Assembly: GCA_937927945.1 (NCBI GenBank)
Contig: CALEYW010000032.1
Span: 1 to 21,124 of the forward strand
DNA from: an uncultured candidate division WPS-2 bacterium
Lineage (GTDB): Bacteria; Vulcanimicrobiota; Vulcanimicrobiia; Vulcanimicrobiales; Vulcanimicrobiaceae
Length of the DNA stretch: 21,124 nucleotides
Direction: 5' to 3'
Part shown: positions 1 through 8,400 of the stretch, piece by piece
How the letters are laid out: each line of letters opens with the position of its first letter
Position numbering within the stretch: the stretch's first letter is position 1
The notes under the pieces: model-generated
Databases searched by the model: none
What the model saw: the letters and a program-made list of their open reading frames with translations, nothing else
What the model was told of the DNA's origin: nothing
Program-made: the position numbers and the translations under genes

Positions 1-23
1 GCAGACCAGACACGACCTCGGAC

Positions 24-56
24 AAGAGCATCGCATTTCGCGGTGCTCTTTTCTTT
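24..56 (+). terminator. Rho-independent terminator of an upstream + strand unit
   Basis: The left arm 24-34 pairs with 40-50 (11 bp including one G-T pair) around the loop ATTTC. TTCTTT follows immediately. Stem plus T-rich tail is the classic intrinsic terminator form. It separates whatever lies upstream of the window from the unit that begins with the large helicase gene. Confidence 0.8.
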
Positions 57-90
57 CGCACAGGCGCTCGTTCGCGTGGGGCCATCGAGG

Positions 91-111
91 CGCCGGCGCC
101 ACGCGCCGGCG
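91..111. repeat. GC-palindrome leader hairpin, copy 1
   Basis: The 9-bp stem 91-99/103-111 closes a CAC triloop and contains the core CGCCGGCG on both arms. The same core recurs in the leaders at 4547-4566, 5493-5509, 8309-8332, 8927-8953, 13858-13877 and 17954-17970. This copy lies between the terminator at 24-56 and the helicase gene. Its role is unknown; an RNA hairpin in the 5' leader is one possibility. Confidence 0.6.
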
Positions 112-169
112 ACGCCCCTGCGATCGAGCGCCCGTGCGATGACAACGGCGTTCTACCACCTCGCTCCCT

Positions 170-173
170 GGAG
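170..173 (+). promoter_or_regulatory. Ribosome binding site selecting a TTG start
   Basis: GGAG at 170-173 lies 6 bases before TTG at 180 but 18 bases before the first ATG at 192. The spacing favours the TTG start for the helicase gene. Confidence 0.6.
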
Positions 174-179
174 AACGAC

Positions 180-3100
180 TTGCAGACCTCGATGTTCAGT
201 TTCGCGGAAGACACGGCCGCACAACCCTCGCTCAACCTCGACCTCGTTCAAGACCTCGCATCCGTCAACGAACGGATCGCAACGCAAACGAACACCGCGC
301 AACAGAAGCGCACCCAGCTCGGCAATGCCGCCGACGCGTTCGCCGCCCTCCTCTCGGGACGCGCGAAGATCACCTCCCCGATCGCCACCGAGATCATGAC
401 CGAGAACATCGGCGGCTCGGACGCAGAGGGCGCGTGGACCCCGCAAGACCTCTACAACGCCGTCGAAAGCGGCCTGGTCCGCACCTTGCTCGCCGAAGGC
501 ATCCCCGCGGATCCGCACAGCGCGCTCACGCTCCTCTCGGAAATCGACGCGCTGCTCGTGCCGCGCCGGCGCCGCTCCGAAGAAGGCGTGCTGCTCCAGC
601 AGTTCTCGACGCCGCCCGCCTACGCGTGGGTCGCCTCGCTTGCCGCGGCGCTCGTCGGCGCCGACGACCTCGTCCTCGAGCCGTCCGCCGGTACCGGCCT
701 CCTCGCTCTGTTCGCGCACCTCGCCGGCGCGCGCGTGGCCGTCAACGAGCTCGACGAGGACCGCCTCGCCCTGCTCGACGTGCTCTCGCCGGTCACCGCG
801 ACCGCACACGACGCGCGCTACCTCTCGGCGCTCTACAAGGGCGACCAGCCCAGCGCCGTCGTGATGAACCCGCCCTTCAGCATCGACCACAACCTGGGAT
901 CGGACCGCCGCGTTCGCGCGCTGGCGCTCTCGCACGTCGAACAGGCGCTGCGCGTCATGCGCCGCGGCGGCCGCCTCGTCACAATCGTGGGCCACAGCCA
1001 GCACCCGGCCGAGAACAGCGCCATCTGGGAAAGCGTGCTGCAGCGCGCGACCGTCCGCGCCGCGTACAGCATCGACCCCAGCGTCTACAAGAACATGGGC
1101 ACGTCGTTCGGCACGGCGCTCGTCGTGCTCGACGCGACCGTCGATTCCGAACGCCCGCAGCTCTACACCTCGCCGATGAGCCTGCGCGACGTCGTCGCCG
1201 CCCTCGGCGAGATTCCCTCGCGCATGGGCGTAAGCAGCGCGGCGAAGCACGCCGGCGGGCAGATCGTCTCGATCGAGGAGCTTCGCACGCGCACCGAGGT
1301 CGTCAAGGCCTTCGCGTTCCGCGAGAAGCCGGCTCCCGTCTCGTATCGCGCGCGCACCGAACTCGACAGCATGAACGACGACGGACGGTACGCAAAGTAC
1401 GTCCCGCAGACGATCGTCATCGACGGCGCGAAAGCGCACCCGACACCGCTGGTCGAATCGGCCGCGCTGGCGTGCGTCCGACCGCCGATGCCGAGCTACG
1501 TCCCGTACCTAATGCCCTCGCTCGTGACCAGCGGCGTCCTCTCGGACGCTCAGCTCGAGGCCGTCATCTACGCTGGCGAAGCGCACAGCAAGACCTTCGA
1601 GCTGATCGAAACCGACGAAGACCAGCAGTCGCACAGCGTCGAGGTCCGGCGCGGCTGGATGAGCGGTTACGGCACGGGCTTCGGCAAGGGCCGCACGAAC
1701 GCCGCGATCGTCGCTGACAACTTCGCCCAAGGCCGCCGCAAGGCGATCTGGTTCTCCGAGTCTCCGGCCCTCCAAGAAGACGCCGAGCGGGACTGGAAGG
1801 CGCTAACCGGCGACGACACGACGATCTTCACGCTCTCCGGCGTTCCGGTCGACGTGAAGCTCGAACGCGAGCACGGCATCCTGTTCTGCACCTACGCGAC
1901 GCTGCGCAGCAAGAGCAAGAAGAACCCGCGCACGCGTCTCGATCAGATCGTCGAATGGCTCGGCGGCGAGGACTTCGACGGCGCGATCATGTTCGACGAG
2001 TGCCACAACCTCGCGAACGCCATCCCCTCGCGCGGAAACATCGGCTTGCAGTCGGGCTCGCTCCAAGGACAGGCCGCACTCGACCTGCAACGCCGCGTGC
2101 CGAACGCGCGCATCGTCTACGTCTCCGCGACGTCGGCCAGCAAGATCGACGCGCTCGCCTACGCACCGCGCCTGGGGCTGTGGGGCATCGGCACCGCGTT
2201 CGCCAACCGCGAGCAGTTCCTCACGAAGCTGGACTCGGGCGGCACCGCGGCGTTCGAGCTGCTCTGTCGCGATATGAAGGCGCTGGGCATGTACCTCTCG
2301 GCCTCGCTGTCGTACGATGGCGTGACGTTCGAGCGGCTCATCCACAACCTCACCGACGACCAGAAGGCCCAGTTCAACGTCCTCGCCGGCGTGTGGCGCC
2401 TGATCCTGGCGAACGTGAACCAGGCGCTGGACAACTCCGAGGCGTCAGGACTCGCGCGCGCCGCGGCGCTCTCGGCGCTCGAATCAACTCGGCTGCGCTC
2501 GCTACAAGCGATGACGACCTCGCAGAAGCTCCCGACCGTCATGGACGACGTCGAGCGTCGCCTCGCCGAAGGTCAGTCGATCGTCATCCAGCTCACGAAC
2601 ACAAACGAAGCCGCGCAGGAAAAGGCACTCTCGCGCCTCGGCGAAGAGGGCGACCTCGACGACCTCGATATGAGCCCGAAGGAGATGCTGCTCGATTACG
2701 TCGAGCGCTGCTTCCCAACGCAGCAGTACATCGAGCGCCTGAGCGACGACGGGAACATCGTCTCCGAGCCGCTCCTCGACAACGACGGCAAGCCCGTCGC
2801 GAATCCGGAGTCGGTCGCGATGCGCGAAAGCCTCAAGGCGCACCTCGTTTCGGTGCTGGTCCCGACCGGCCCGTTGGACTACCTGCTCGAAACGTTCGGC
2901 CCGGACGCCGTCGCCGAGGTCACCGGCCGCCGGCGCCGCGTCGTCTACCGCGAGATCAACGGCCGCCGCACGCGCGTCCTCGAGGAGCGCGGCGCTCACG
3001 CGAACAGCGCCGAGATGCAAGCGTTCCGCGAGGGCAAGAAGCGGATCCTCATCTTCTCCGAAGGCGCGGGCGGAACCGGGTTCTCGTACCACGCCGACCT

Positions 3101-4505
3101 CTCGGGTGGAAACACGCAACGGCGCGTTCACTACCTGCTCCAGACCGGATACCGCTCCGATCGCGCGCTCCAAGGCATGGGGCGCACGCACCGCACGAAC
3201 CAGGCATCGGCCCCGCACTACATTCTGTGCGTGACCGACATTCCGGGCGAGATGCGGTTCATCTCGGTCATCGCGCGCCGCCTCGAAGCGCTTGGCGCCC
3301 TCACGCGCGGACAGCGTGATGCCGCCTCCGGCGGCGTCTTCAACGCCGAAGACAACCTCGAAACGCAGTGGGGCGCGCTCGCCGTCGCCTCGCTGCTGAA
3401 AACCATCGGGCAGAGCGGTCTGGAAGGCCTCAACTACGACCAGTGGCTCGCGCAGACCGGCCTGGCGCTGTTCGACAGCGAGGGCAACGCGAAGGCCGCG
3501 CAGATCCCGATCACGCGCTTCCTGAACCGCGTCCTGTGCTGCGACCTCGGCCCGGGCGGCGGCGTGCAGGGACTCATCATGGACGCGCTGATGGAGCAGC
3601 TCGAACACGTCATCGACGCCGCGAAGCGCGACGGCAAGTTCGACCACGGTATCCAGACGATTCCGGCGCTCTCGCTCGTGAAGAACGCGCAGGAGGCGAT
3701 CCACACCCACGAAGACAGCGGCGCGACGACGTCCGTGGTCGAGATCACGGCCACCGTCCCGCGCGAAGCGAAGACGTACGGCCAGATCCACGCGATGGTC
3801 GCGCGCGCTCGCGAACGCTACGGACGCGCGGCCGCGTTCTTCTTCGAGCACCCGGAGTACGGGATCGCGGCGCTCTACCCGACGGCTGCAACGCAGCAGC
3901 GCAATGGCAGCCTCGTCCCGCTCGCGAAGATCGTCACGCCCTCCCGAAGCGAGACGATCGAAACAGCGTGGGCGAATAGCTACGCTCGCAGCATCGTCGA
4001 AGACGACGCCGCGGAGGCCTCCTGGAAGGCCACGCTCGAAGCCGAAGGCGACACCGTCACCGTACGCTACACGATGATCACCGGCACGCTCCTGCCGATC
4101 TACGACCGGCTTCCGGAGCAGATGCCGGAGGTGTACCGCGTGGTACTCGACGACGGCGAACGCCTCATAGGTCGCGTCATCCCCGAATCGCAGCGCGCGC
4201 ACACGCTCAAATCGCTGGGAGTCACCGCGTCCGATGATCCGGAGCGCACGTTCGACCTACTCAAGAGCGGCCACATGGTTCGCCTCACGAACCGCTGGAC
4301 GTTCAAGCTCTCGCGCGTGAACGGAGCGCAGCGCATCGAGCTCATCATCCCCAGCGAAATGGTGTGGTCGCTGCGGGGCACGTTCCAAGCCCGCGGGCTG
4401 CTGGTCGAGACGATCGACTACAAGACCCGCTTCTTCGTCCCCACGGGCGAACGCGAGAAAGCCGTCTTCCTCGACCTCGTCGGGCAGACGCCGCTCGCCG
4501 CCTAA
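180..4505 (+). CDS. Adenine-type methyltransferase fused to strawberry-notch helicase
   Basis: This 1441-aa protein joins an N-terminal SAM-dependent methyltransferase to a strawberry-notch-type superfamily 2 NTPase. In the first part, EPSAGTG at 167-173 is the SAM-binding motif I and NPPF at 230-233 is the catalytic motif IV of N6-adenine (gamma-class order) enzymes. In the second part, GTGFGKGR at 498-505 is the Walker A, DECH at 606-609 is the Walker B, and GRTHRTNQ at 1001-1008 is the arginine-finger motif of the strawberry-notch C-terminal domain. Proteins of this layout are known from plasmids and phages, and some lack proven methylation activity. The roughly 340 residues after the helicase core are not recognised. 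The TTG start is chosen from the ribosome binding site. Likely role (inferred): ATP-driven DNA translocation or remodelling with DNA methylation, perhaps anti-restriction. It stands alone as a transcription unit. Confidence 0.88.
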   Translation: MQTSMFSFAEDTAAQPSLNLDLVQDLASVNERIATQTNTAQQKRTQLGNAADAFAALLSGRAKITSPIATEIMTENIGGSDAEGAWTPQDLYNAVESGLVRTLLAEGIPADPHSALTLLSEIDALLVPRRRRSEEGVLLQQFSTPPAYAWVASLAAALVGADDLVLEPSAGTGLLALFAHLAGARVAVNELDEDRLALLDVLSPVTATAHDARYLSALYKGDQPSAVVMNPPFSIDHNLGSDRRVRALALSHVEQALRVMRRGGRLVTIVGHSQHPAENSAIWESVLQRATVRAAYSIDPSVYKNMGTSFGTALVVLDATVDSERPQLYTSPMSLRDVVAALGEIPSRMGVSSAAKHAGGQIVSIEELRTRTEVVKAFAFREKPAPVSYRARTELDSMNDDGRYAKYVPQTIVIDGAKAHPTPLVESAALACVRPPMPSYVPYLMPSLVTSGVLSDAQLEAVIYAGEAHSKTFELIETDEDQQSHSVEVRRGWMSGYGTGFGKGRTNAAIVADNFAQGRRKAIWFSESPALQEDAERDWKALTGDDTTIFTLSGVPVDVKLEREHGILFCTYATLRSKSKKNPRTRLDQIVEWLGGEDFDGAIMFDECHNLANAIPSRGNIGLQSGSLQGQAALDLQRRVPNARIVYVSATSASKIDALAYAPRLGLWGIGTAFANREQFLTKLDSGGTAAFELLCRDMKALGMYLSASLSYDGVTFERLIHNLTDDQKAQFNVLAGVWRLILANVNQALDNSEASGLARAAALSALESTRLRSLQAMTTSQKLPTVMDDVERRLAEGQSIVIQLTNTNEAAQEKALSRLGEEGDLDDLDMSPKEMLLDYVERCFPTQQYIERLSDDGNIVSEPLLDNDGKPVANPESVAMRESLKAHLVSVLVPTGPLDYLLETFGPDAVAEVTGRRRRVVYREINGRRTRVLEERGAHANSAEMQAFREGKKRILIFSEGAGGTGFSYHADLSGGNTQRRVHYLLQTGYRSDRALQGMGRTHRTNQASAPHYILCVTDIPGEMRFISVIARRLEALGALTRGQRDAASGGVFNAEDNLETQWGALAVASLLKTIGQSGLEGLNYDQWLAQTGLALFDSEGNAKAAQIPITRFLNRVLCCDLGPGGGVQGLIMDALMEQLEHVIDAAKRDGKFDHGIQTIPALSLVKNAQEAIHTHEDSGATTSVVEITATVPREAKTYGQIHAMVARARERYGRAAAFFFEHPEYGIAALYPTAATQQRNGSLVPLAKIVTPSRSETIETAWANSYARSIVEDDAAEASWKATLEAEGDTVTVRYTMITGTLLPIYDRLPEQMPEVYRVVLDDGERLIGRVIPESQRAHTLKSLGVTASDDPERTFDLLKSGHMVRLTNRWTFKLSRVNGAQRIELIIPSEMVWSLRGTFQARGLLVETIDYKTRFFVPTGEREKAVFLDLVGQTPLAA

Positions 4506-4517
4506 CCGGGGAGCGCA

Positions 4518-4583
4518 CCGACCACGGCGGTCGGGTGGGAGCGAGACGCCGGCGCACGCGCCGGCGCCCCCCCACCGCCGTGG
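4518..4583 (+). promoter_or_regulatory. Nested and mutually exclusive hairpins after the helicase gene
   Basis: A local hairpin pairs CCGACC (4518-4523) with GGTCGG (4529-4534). A longer alternative pairs CCACGGCGGT (4522-4531) with ACCGCCGTGG (4574-4583) and encloses the GC palindrome 4547-4566 (9-bp stem, 2-base gap). The two outer structures use the same bases and cannot coexist. There is no T run, so a simple intrinsic terminator is not shown. The palindrome and flanks, 4543-4567, are identical to 13854-13878. Attenuation or mRNA end protection are possible roles, not demonstrated. Confidence 0.55.
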
Positions 4584-4631
4584 CCCGCGCGCTCTGTCGT
4601 TCCCATCGTCCTCACCCACAGGAGTGCCACG

Positions 4632-4919
4632 ATGGTTTACGCTCGCGCCGGTTCGGCTACGCTCACGTCCGAGCAGCTCGAACGCTTCGTCATCACCTTG
4701 GCCGCGAACGACAAGCGCGGAAAGCGGTCCTGGGTTCCGGACGAGCAGATCATCTCGGCCATCCGCGGCTACACGCGCTGCTTCACCGCGGCGACCGGCA
4801 CCCGCGCCGAGATCCCGCACGACGCGATCGCCAGCCTCCTGGCGACCTACCGGCATCGACGCGGCATGCTCGCGCCCGTCAACGAGCAGGCCCAAACGGT
4901 CCTGTTCGTCGCGGCCTAG
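4632..4919 (+). CDS. Small orphan protein, 95 aa
   Basis: I do not recognise this family. AGGAG at 4620-4624 lies 7 bases before the ATG, which makes the start secure, and third codon positions are strongly G/C. The protein is mostly helical in appearance, with a basic middle (KRGKRSW, residues 27-33) and a conserved-looking helix DEQIISAIRGYTRC at about 36-49. It has no signal peptide or membrane segment. It opens a short unit with the next gene, 45 bases downstream, after the hairpin region behind the helicase. No function can be assigned. Confidence 0.7.
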   Translation: MVYARAGSATLTSEQLERFVITLAANDKRGKRSWVPDEQIISAIRGYTRCFTAATGTRAEIPHDAIASLLATYRHRRGMLAPVNEQAQTVLFVAA

Positions 4920-4964
4920 CCGAGCCGCACCCCCACCGACACCACGAAGGAGCCCAAGACTCGC

Positions 4965-5375
4965 ATGGCACCTCGCACCCTGCACTGCTCGCATTGCGGC
5001 CGGGAGACGGTCACGAACATCGTCAAGACCGGCGACACGCACGGCCCCACGGAGCCGCACGGCCGCTGCCCCGGCTTCTGGATCACTGGGCCGAACCCGA
5101 ACGGTGTCGGGGTCGCGCCGGTCCACGTGCTCGGCGACAAGCCGTTCTGCCTCTACGTCACCGAAGCCATGACGAAGCGGCACGGCGACGGCTCCAGGCA
5201 CTTCTATCCGGGAATCGTCGTCCAGCACGAACCCGGCTACTACACGACCGACTGGGACTACGGCACGGACTTCGCCGCGGCGGCCGCCGCCGTCATCGCC
5301 GCGAACGCTTCGCGCGGGATCAGCCAGGTCCAAGCGACGGAGATCGTCGGTTCGTCGATGCGAGCCTCCCGGTAA
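4965..5375 (+). CDS. Orphan protein with an N-terminal CxxC/HxxC pair, 136 aa
   Basis: AAGGAG at 4947-4952 precedes the ATG by 12 bases. The N-terminus holds C8-x2-C11 and H32-x2-C35, a plausible zinc-binding knuckle, followed by a middle rich in aromatic residues (HFYPG, YYTTDWDYGTDF) and an Ala-rich helix at about 103-114. I see no match to a named family. It is the last gene before the terminator at 5404-5440, so it is probably cotranscribed with the gene at 4632. Zinc binding is inferred from spacing alone. Confidence 0.7.
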   Translation: MAPRTLHCSHCGRETVTNIVKTGDTHGPTEPHGRCPGFWITGPNPNGVGVAPVHVLGDKPFCLYVTEAMTKRHGDGSRHFYPGIVVQHEPGYYTTDWDYGTDFAAAAAAVIAANASRGISQVQATEIVGSSMRASR

Positions 5376-5403
5376 TCCTTCGTTCCGCACCACCACGGGA
5401 ATT

Positions 5404-5440
5404 GGGTCGCGCTGTCGTTACGGCGCGGCCCTTTTTCTTT
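5404..5440 (+). terminator. Rho-independent terminator
   Basis: GGGTCGCGC (5404-5412) pairs with GCGCGGCCC (5423-5431) with one T-G wobble across a 10-base loop, followed by TTTTTCTTTT. It ends the unit holding the genes at 4632 and 4965. Confidence 0.85.
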
Positions 5441-5478
5441 TCCCTGACCGGCGAGAAGCACGGTGGCCGCCGAGCGTG

Positions 5479-5517
5479 CGCGCGGGGAGGCACCGGCGCT
5501 GCGCGCCGGCGCGCGCG
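5479..5517. repeat. 39-bp direct repeat, copy A, with leader hairpin
   Basis: These 39 bases are identical to 17940-17978. They contain the hairpin CCGGCGC (5493-5499)/GCGCCGG (5503-5509) with loop TGC. Both copies lie between a terminator and a gene for a lethal-factor-like protein, ending 56 and 62 bases before the start codon. The repeat is therefore a shared leader or promoter-region element, or the scar of a duplication. Confidence 0.85.
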
Positions 5518-5573
5518 ACGCTCGTCAACGCACCGTGCAGAGATGCGCGGGCGCATAAGCGCTCGGAGGTCGT

Positions 5574-6146
5574 ATGCACTCGCGGATTCATCACGCGTTC
5601 ACGTTCATCACCGGGACACGGCCCGACGTCGGCGCCGTCGTCGACATTCTCGCCCGGTTCGGCCAGGACGTCGTCTCGCTGCTCGAACGGGCGGGGCTCC
5701 ACATCGTCACGCTGGTCGCGAGCCAGAAGATCGCGGACTTCTCGCCGACGCTCGCCGCCGCCGGCGTCGACGACGGCGTGCCCGCCGTGTTCGTCGCGAC
5801 CGAAGCCCGGATCTACGTGCGGTGCCCGGTGCCGCTTACGGTCGGGCACGCGATCGGGCTCGCCATCGACTTCTCGCTCGGCCGGCCCAGCGCGCGCGAC
5901 CCTCAGATCGTTGCCGCGTACCGCGCCGCGGCCGCGCGCAACGCGTTCATCACCTCGCTCGCGTACGCGACGCCGGGGACCTACGTCGCCGAGGCGCTGC
6001 GCGCGTTCTACGGCTGCGACGAGCCGATCCCGGGGTGGCCCGCCGCGACGCCGGAGCGCCTGATGGCGATCGACCCGGTGATGTACGGCCTCACGGCACG
6101 CCTGGCGAGCCGAATCCCGCTCGCCGCCGGACGGCTCGCGTCGTGA
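5574..6146 (+). CDS. Catalytically dead anthrax-lethal-factor-like (M34-type) paralogue
   Basis: This 190-aa protein aligns along its length with the product of 18041-18612, which carries an intact zinc-protease motif. Anchors are FSPTL/ASPTL (56-60 here), the helix around residues 91-103, YVAE (137-140) and DPVMY (167-171). Where the paralogue has HEIVH, this one has HAIGL at 92-96, and the third zinc ligand position in EYFAE is Thr136 here. Zinc binding and peptidase activity should therefore be lost, leaving an inhibitor, binding or decoy role as inference. GGAGG at 5565-5569 sets the ATG. The stop overlaps the GTG of the methyltransferase gene by GTGA, implying translational coupling. The family assignment comes through the paralogue and is less sure than the paralogy itself. 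Confidence 0.7.
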   Translation: MHSRIHHAFTFITGTRPDVGAVVDILARFGQDVVSLLERAGLHIVTLVASQKIADFSPTLAAAGVDDGVPAVFVATEARIYVRCPVPLTVGHAIGLAIDFSLGRPSARDPQIVAAYRAAAARNAFITSLAYATPGTYVAEALRAFYGCDEPIPGWPAATPERLMAIDPVMYGLTARLASRIPLAAGRLAS

Positions 6147-7369
6147 ACCGCACCGTCGTCACGCAAAACCTCTCGGACGCGCAGCTGCTGCTGCCGCTGC
6201 TGGACGAGATCGCGAAGGCCGGCGGGATCGCCCGCCCGGGCGAGGTCTACGACCGGCTCGCCGCTCGCCTCGCGATCCCCGACGACGTGCGCAACCTCAC
6301 CGTCGTCATGGGCGACGGCCGCGAGGTCAACGCCTATGAGCGCCGCGTCCGCTGGGCCCGGCAGACCGCCGTCGCCCGCGGCCTGTTGGCCTCGCCCGAG
6401 CGCGGCGTGTGGGAGCTCACCGACCGCGGCGGGCACGCCCTGCAGAACGCCGCCCCCGGCGTCATCGTGACGGTCTTCGAGACCGACCGTGGCTTCTTCG
6501 TGTGGGGTAGCGTCGAGGACGTCGTCGGCATCATCGACCGCGCCAGCGTGCAGCTCATCTGCACGAGCCCGCCGTACCCGACCCGCAAGCCGCGTCCGTA
6601 CGGCACGAAGCCCTCGGGCGAATGGCTCGACTGGATGCTGCGGCTGTTCGAATCGTGGCGCGAGCTGCTCACGCCGACCGGGAGCATCTTCGTGAACCTC
6701 GGGCAGACGTGGACGCCCGGCGAGCCGACCGTCGACACGTACCTCGAACGGCTGGTGATCGCGCTCGAGGACCAGCTCGGGCTGCACCTGTGCCAGCGGC
6801 TCTATTGGAACGCCGAAGCAAAGCTGCCGGGTCCCATGCCGTGGGTCGGCGTGCAGCGCATCCGGCTCAAGAACACCGTCGAGCCGATCTACTGGCTCTC
6901 GGCGACGCCGCGCCCGAAGGCGCACGTCGAGCGCATCCTGCGGCCGTACACCGCCAGCGGACGACGCGCGCTCACGCAGCGCCGCGGTGACGAGCGCCGC
7001 CCCTCCGGCGCGACGTTCTCGAAGGCTTCCTTCGCGATCGACCACGGCGGCGCGATCCCGTCCACCGTCATCGCGGTGAACAACAGCGCGTCGAACGACG
7101 CGTACCACCGTGCGTGCCGCGCGGCCGGCATCCCGGCGCACCCGGCTACGATGCCGCGCGCGATCGCCGAGCTCGCCGTCGACGTCACGACCGACGAGGA
7201 CGACGTCGTCGCGGACCTGTTCGCGGGCAGCGGGATCGTCCCGCGCGTCGCCGAGGACAAGAACCGAAACTGGATCGCCGGCGACCGGTCGCACCGCTAC
7301 ATCGAGGGCGCGCGGCTGCGCTTCCCGGAGGCGCGAACGCTCACCACATTCGCGGGGCGTGCGCGATGA
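6143..7369 (+). CDS. Beta-class DNA methyltransferase with Mrr-N-like DNA-binding domain (copy 1)
   Basis: The product is 408 aa from a GTG start that overlaps the preceding stop. Residues about 12-100 resemble the winged-helix N-terminal domain of Mrr-type restriction proteins: QLLLPLLDEI, then RRVRWARQTAVARGLL, then GVWELTDRG. The methyltransferase follows with motif IV TSPPY at 141-145 before motif I DLFAGSG at 358-364. This is beta-class order, and TSPPY is the form found in N4-cytosine enzymes such as PvuII, though N6-adenine activity cannot be excluded. All core motifs look intact. A paralogue lies at 14699-15877. The stop overlaps the NADAR gene by ATGA. No restriction endonuclease is seen, so a solitary, self-protecting methylase is likely. 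Confidence 0.87.
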   Translation: MNRTVVTQNLSDAQLLLPLLDEIAKAGGIARPGEVYDRLAARLAIPDDVRNLTVVMGDGREVNAYERRVRWARQTAVARGLLASPERGVWELTDRGGHALQNAAPGVIVTVFETDRGFFVWGSVEDVVGIIDRASVQLICTSPPYPTRKPRPYGTKPSGEWLDWMLRLFESWRELLTPTGSIFVNLGQTWTPGEPTVDTYLERLVIALEDQLGLHLCQRLYWNAEAKLPGPMPWVGVQRIRLKNTVEPIYWLSATPRPKAHVERILRPYTASGRRALTQRRGDERRPSGATFSKASFAIDHGGAIPSTVIAVNNSASNDAYHRACRAAGIPAHPATMPRAIAELAVDVTTDEDDVVADLFAGSGIVPRVAEDKNRNWIAGDRSHRYIEGARLRFPEARTLTTFAGRAR

Positions 7370-7809
7370 GCCGCGTCTATGGGTTCGACGGCCTCCACCG
7401 GTTCCTGAGCAACTACGCGGACTCCCCGATCACGATCGAGGGGATCACGTACCCGACCGTCGAGCACGCGTTCGCGGCAGCGAAGACGCGCGATCGTGCG
7501 CTCCGCGCGCGCATCGCCGCCGCGCCGACGCCGGGCATCGCCAAGCGCATGGGCCGCACGCTACGGCTTCGCGACGATTGGGAGCAGATCAAGACCGACA
7601 CGATGCGGTACCTCGTGCGGCTCAAGTTCCGCACGCACGCCGACCTCGCGCGGCGGCTGCTCGAGACGGGCGACGCCGAGCTGATCGAAGCGAATACCTG
7701 GGGCGACGTCATCTGGGGCGTCGATCGCGCGACCGGGATCGGCGAGAACCGCCTTGGCCGCATCCTGATGGAGATCCGCGCGGAGCTCGCGCACAACACC
7801 GCGGCGTAG
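7366..7809 (+). CDS. NADAR-family N-glycosidase
   Basis: This is a full-length 147-aa NADAR (YbiA-like) domain: FLSNY at 13-17, EHAF at 33-36 followed by AAK, KF at 87-88, LIEANTWGDVIWG at 106-118 and GENRLGRILMEIR at 126-138. NADAR proteins cleave N-glycosidic bonds. Known members act on riboflavin-pathway intermediates or remove ADP-ribose from guanine in DNA as the antitoxin partner of DarT1-type toxins. No DarT is present in this window. The ATG overlaps the methyltransferase stop (ATGA), so the two proteins are made together. With DNA-modifying neighbours, a role in removing ADP-ribose from DNA, or in handling a modified base, is attractive but inferred. Confidence 0.88.
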   Translation: MSRVYGFDGLHRFLSNYADSPITIEGITYPTVEHAFAAAKTRDRALRARIAAAPTPGIAKRMGRTLRLRDDWEQIKTDTMRYLVRLKFRTHADLARRLLETGDAELIEANTWGDVIWGVDRATGIGENRLGRILMEIRAELAHNTAA

Positions 7810-7828
7810 ACGGCCGAAGGAGAAGAAG

Positions 7829-8254
7829 ATGGACCCGCAAGCCCTCGCGCCGGTCGACGTCGACGAGCGCGTCGTTCACATGCTGCGCGCCGCGTGCGCG
7901 CTCATCATCGCGGCGGAACGGCCGGTCACGACCGGCGACGTCGCGGGCCTGCTGCGCCAGGCCGACCCGGACGGCTTCACGCTCGTCAAGATCGCGAGCA
8001 TCGAGCGCGTCATCGTCGGCCTCGGAATCCGCACCGTCGGCATGTGGATCTGGCGCGAAATCTCCGGCGCGTGGCATCTCGGGATCGACTACCGCACCGA
8101 GGACGACGGGCGCACCCGGTACGCGTGCGGGCTGCTCGCCGAAGACCCGTTCGGCTCGGAGTACAAGCGCGGCCCGGAGGTTCCCGGTCCCGCCTGCCCG
8201 GCCTGCGCTACCTTCGCGCGCACCCACCTCGAGGACAACGCCCGCCTTCGCTGA
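7829..8254 (+). CDS. Orphan protein with C-terminal CPAC motif, 141 aa
   Basis: AAGGAG at 7817-7822 lies 6 bases before the ATG. The first 70 residues are helical and resemble a winged-helix layout (RVVHMLRAACALI, then TTGDVAGLLRQ, then IASIERVIVGLGI), but I do not recognise a family. A WIWREISGAWHLGIDY segment follows at about 73-88, and the tail holds C123-x2-C126. It is the last gene of the unit with the methyltransferase and NADAR. DNA binding is a weak inference from the predicted helix pattern. Confidence 0.7.
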   Translation: MDPQALAPVDVDERVVHMLRAACALIIAAERPVTTGDVAGLLRQADPDGFTLVKIASIERVIVGLGIRTVGMWIWREISGAWHLGIDYRTEDDGRTRYACGLLAEDPFGSEYKRGPEVPGPACPACATFARTHLEDNARLR

Positions 8255-8308
8255 GCCCTGGTCCCGCAGCTTCCTCGGCGACAGCCCGCTGCCGCCCGCC
8301 GCGGGAAC

Positions 8309-8332
8309 GCGCCGGCCGCTTCGCGGCGGCGC
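8309..8332. repeat. GC-palindrome leader hairpin, copy 4
   Basis: GCGCC-g-GCCGC (8309-8319) pairs with GCGGC-GGCGC (8323-8332) around a TTC loop, with one bulged G. A second, smaller hairpin AGTGC/GCACT (8367-8371/8376-8380, loop TTTC) stands before the ribosome binding site of the next gene. This 146-base gap between genes holds no other clear signal. Confidence 0.55.
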
Positions 8333-8400
8333 CGCGGCGTCCGTCCTCGCGCTGCCGCACCGGGAGAGTGCTTTCGCACTGATGCGCTCCGGAGGTTCCG

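Noticed and set aside
43..399. Open frame of 118 aa crossing the leader hairpin and the helicase start
   Set aside because: Ser/Pro/Arg-rich shadow. The terminator and hairpin lie inside it, and no ribosome binding site is seen.
153..1439. Long open frame on the minus strand opposite the helicase gene (428 aa)
   Set aside because: Arg/Asp/Val-rich composition typical of an antisense shadow in GC-rich coding DNA. The + strand frame has clear methyltransferase motifs.
498..1680. Possible degenerate Walker A in the helicase (GKGR rather than GKT/S)
   Set aside because: GKGR is normal for the strawberry-notch family, so it is not evidence of inactivity.
1955..3319. + strand open frame of 454 aa in another phase
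   Set aside because: Strongly Arg/Pro-rich out-of-phase reading of the helicase gene.
2502..4202. Minus-strand open frame of 566 aa
   Set aside because: Low-complexity shadow of the helicase gene with no recognisable domain.
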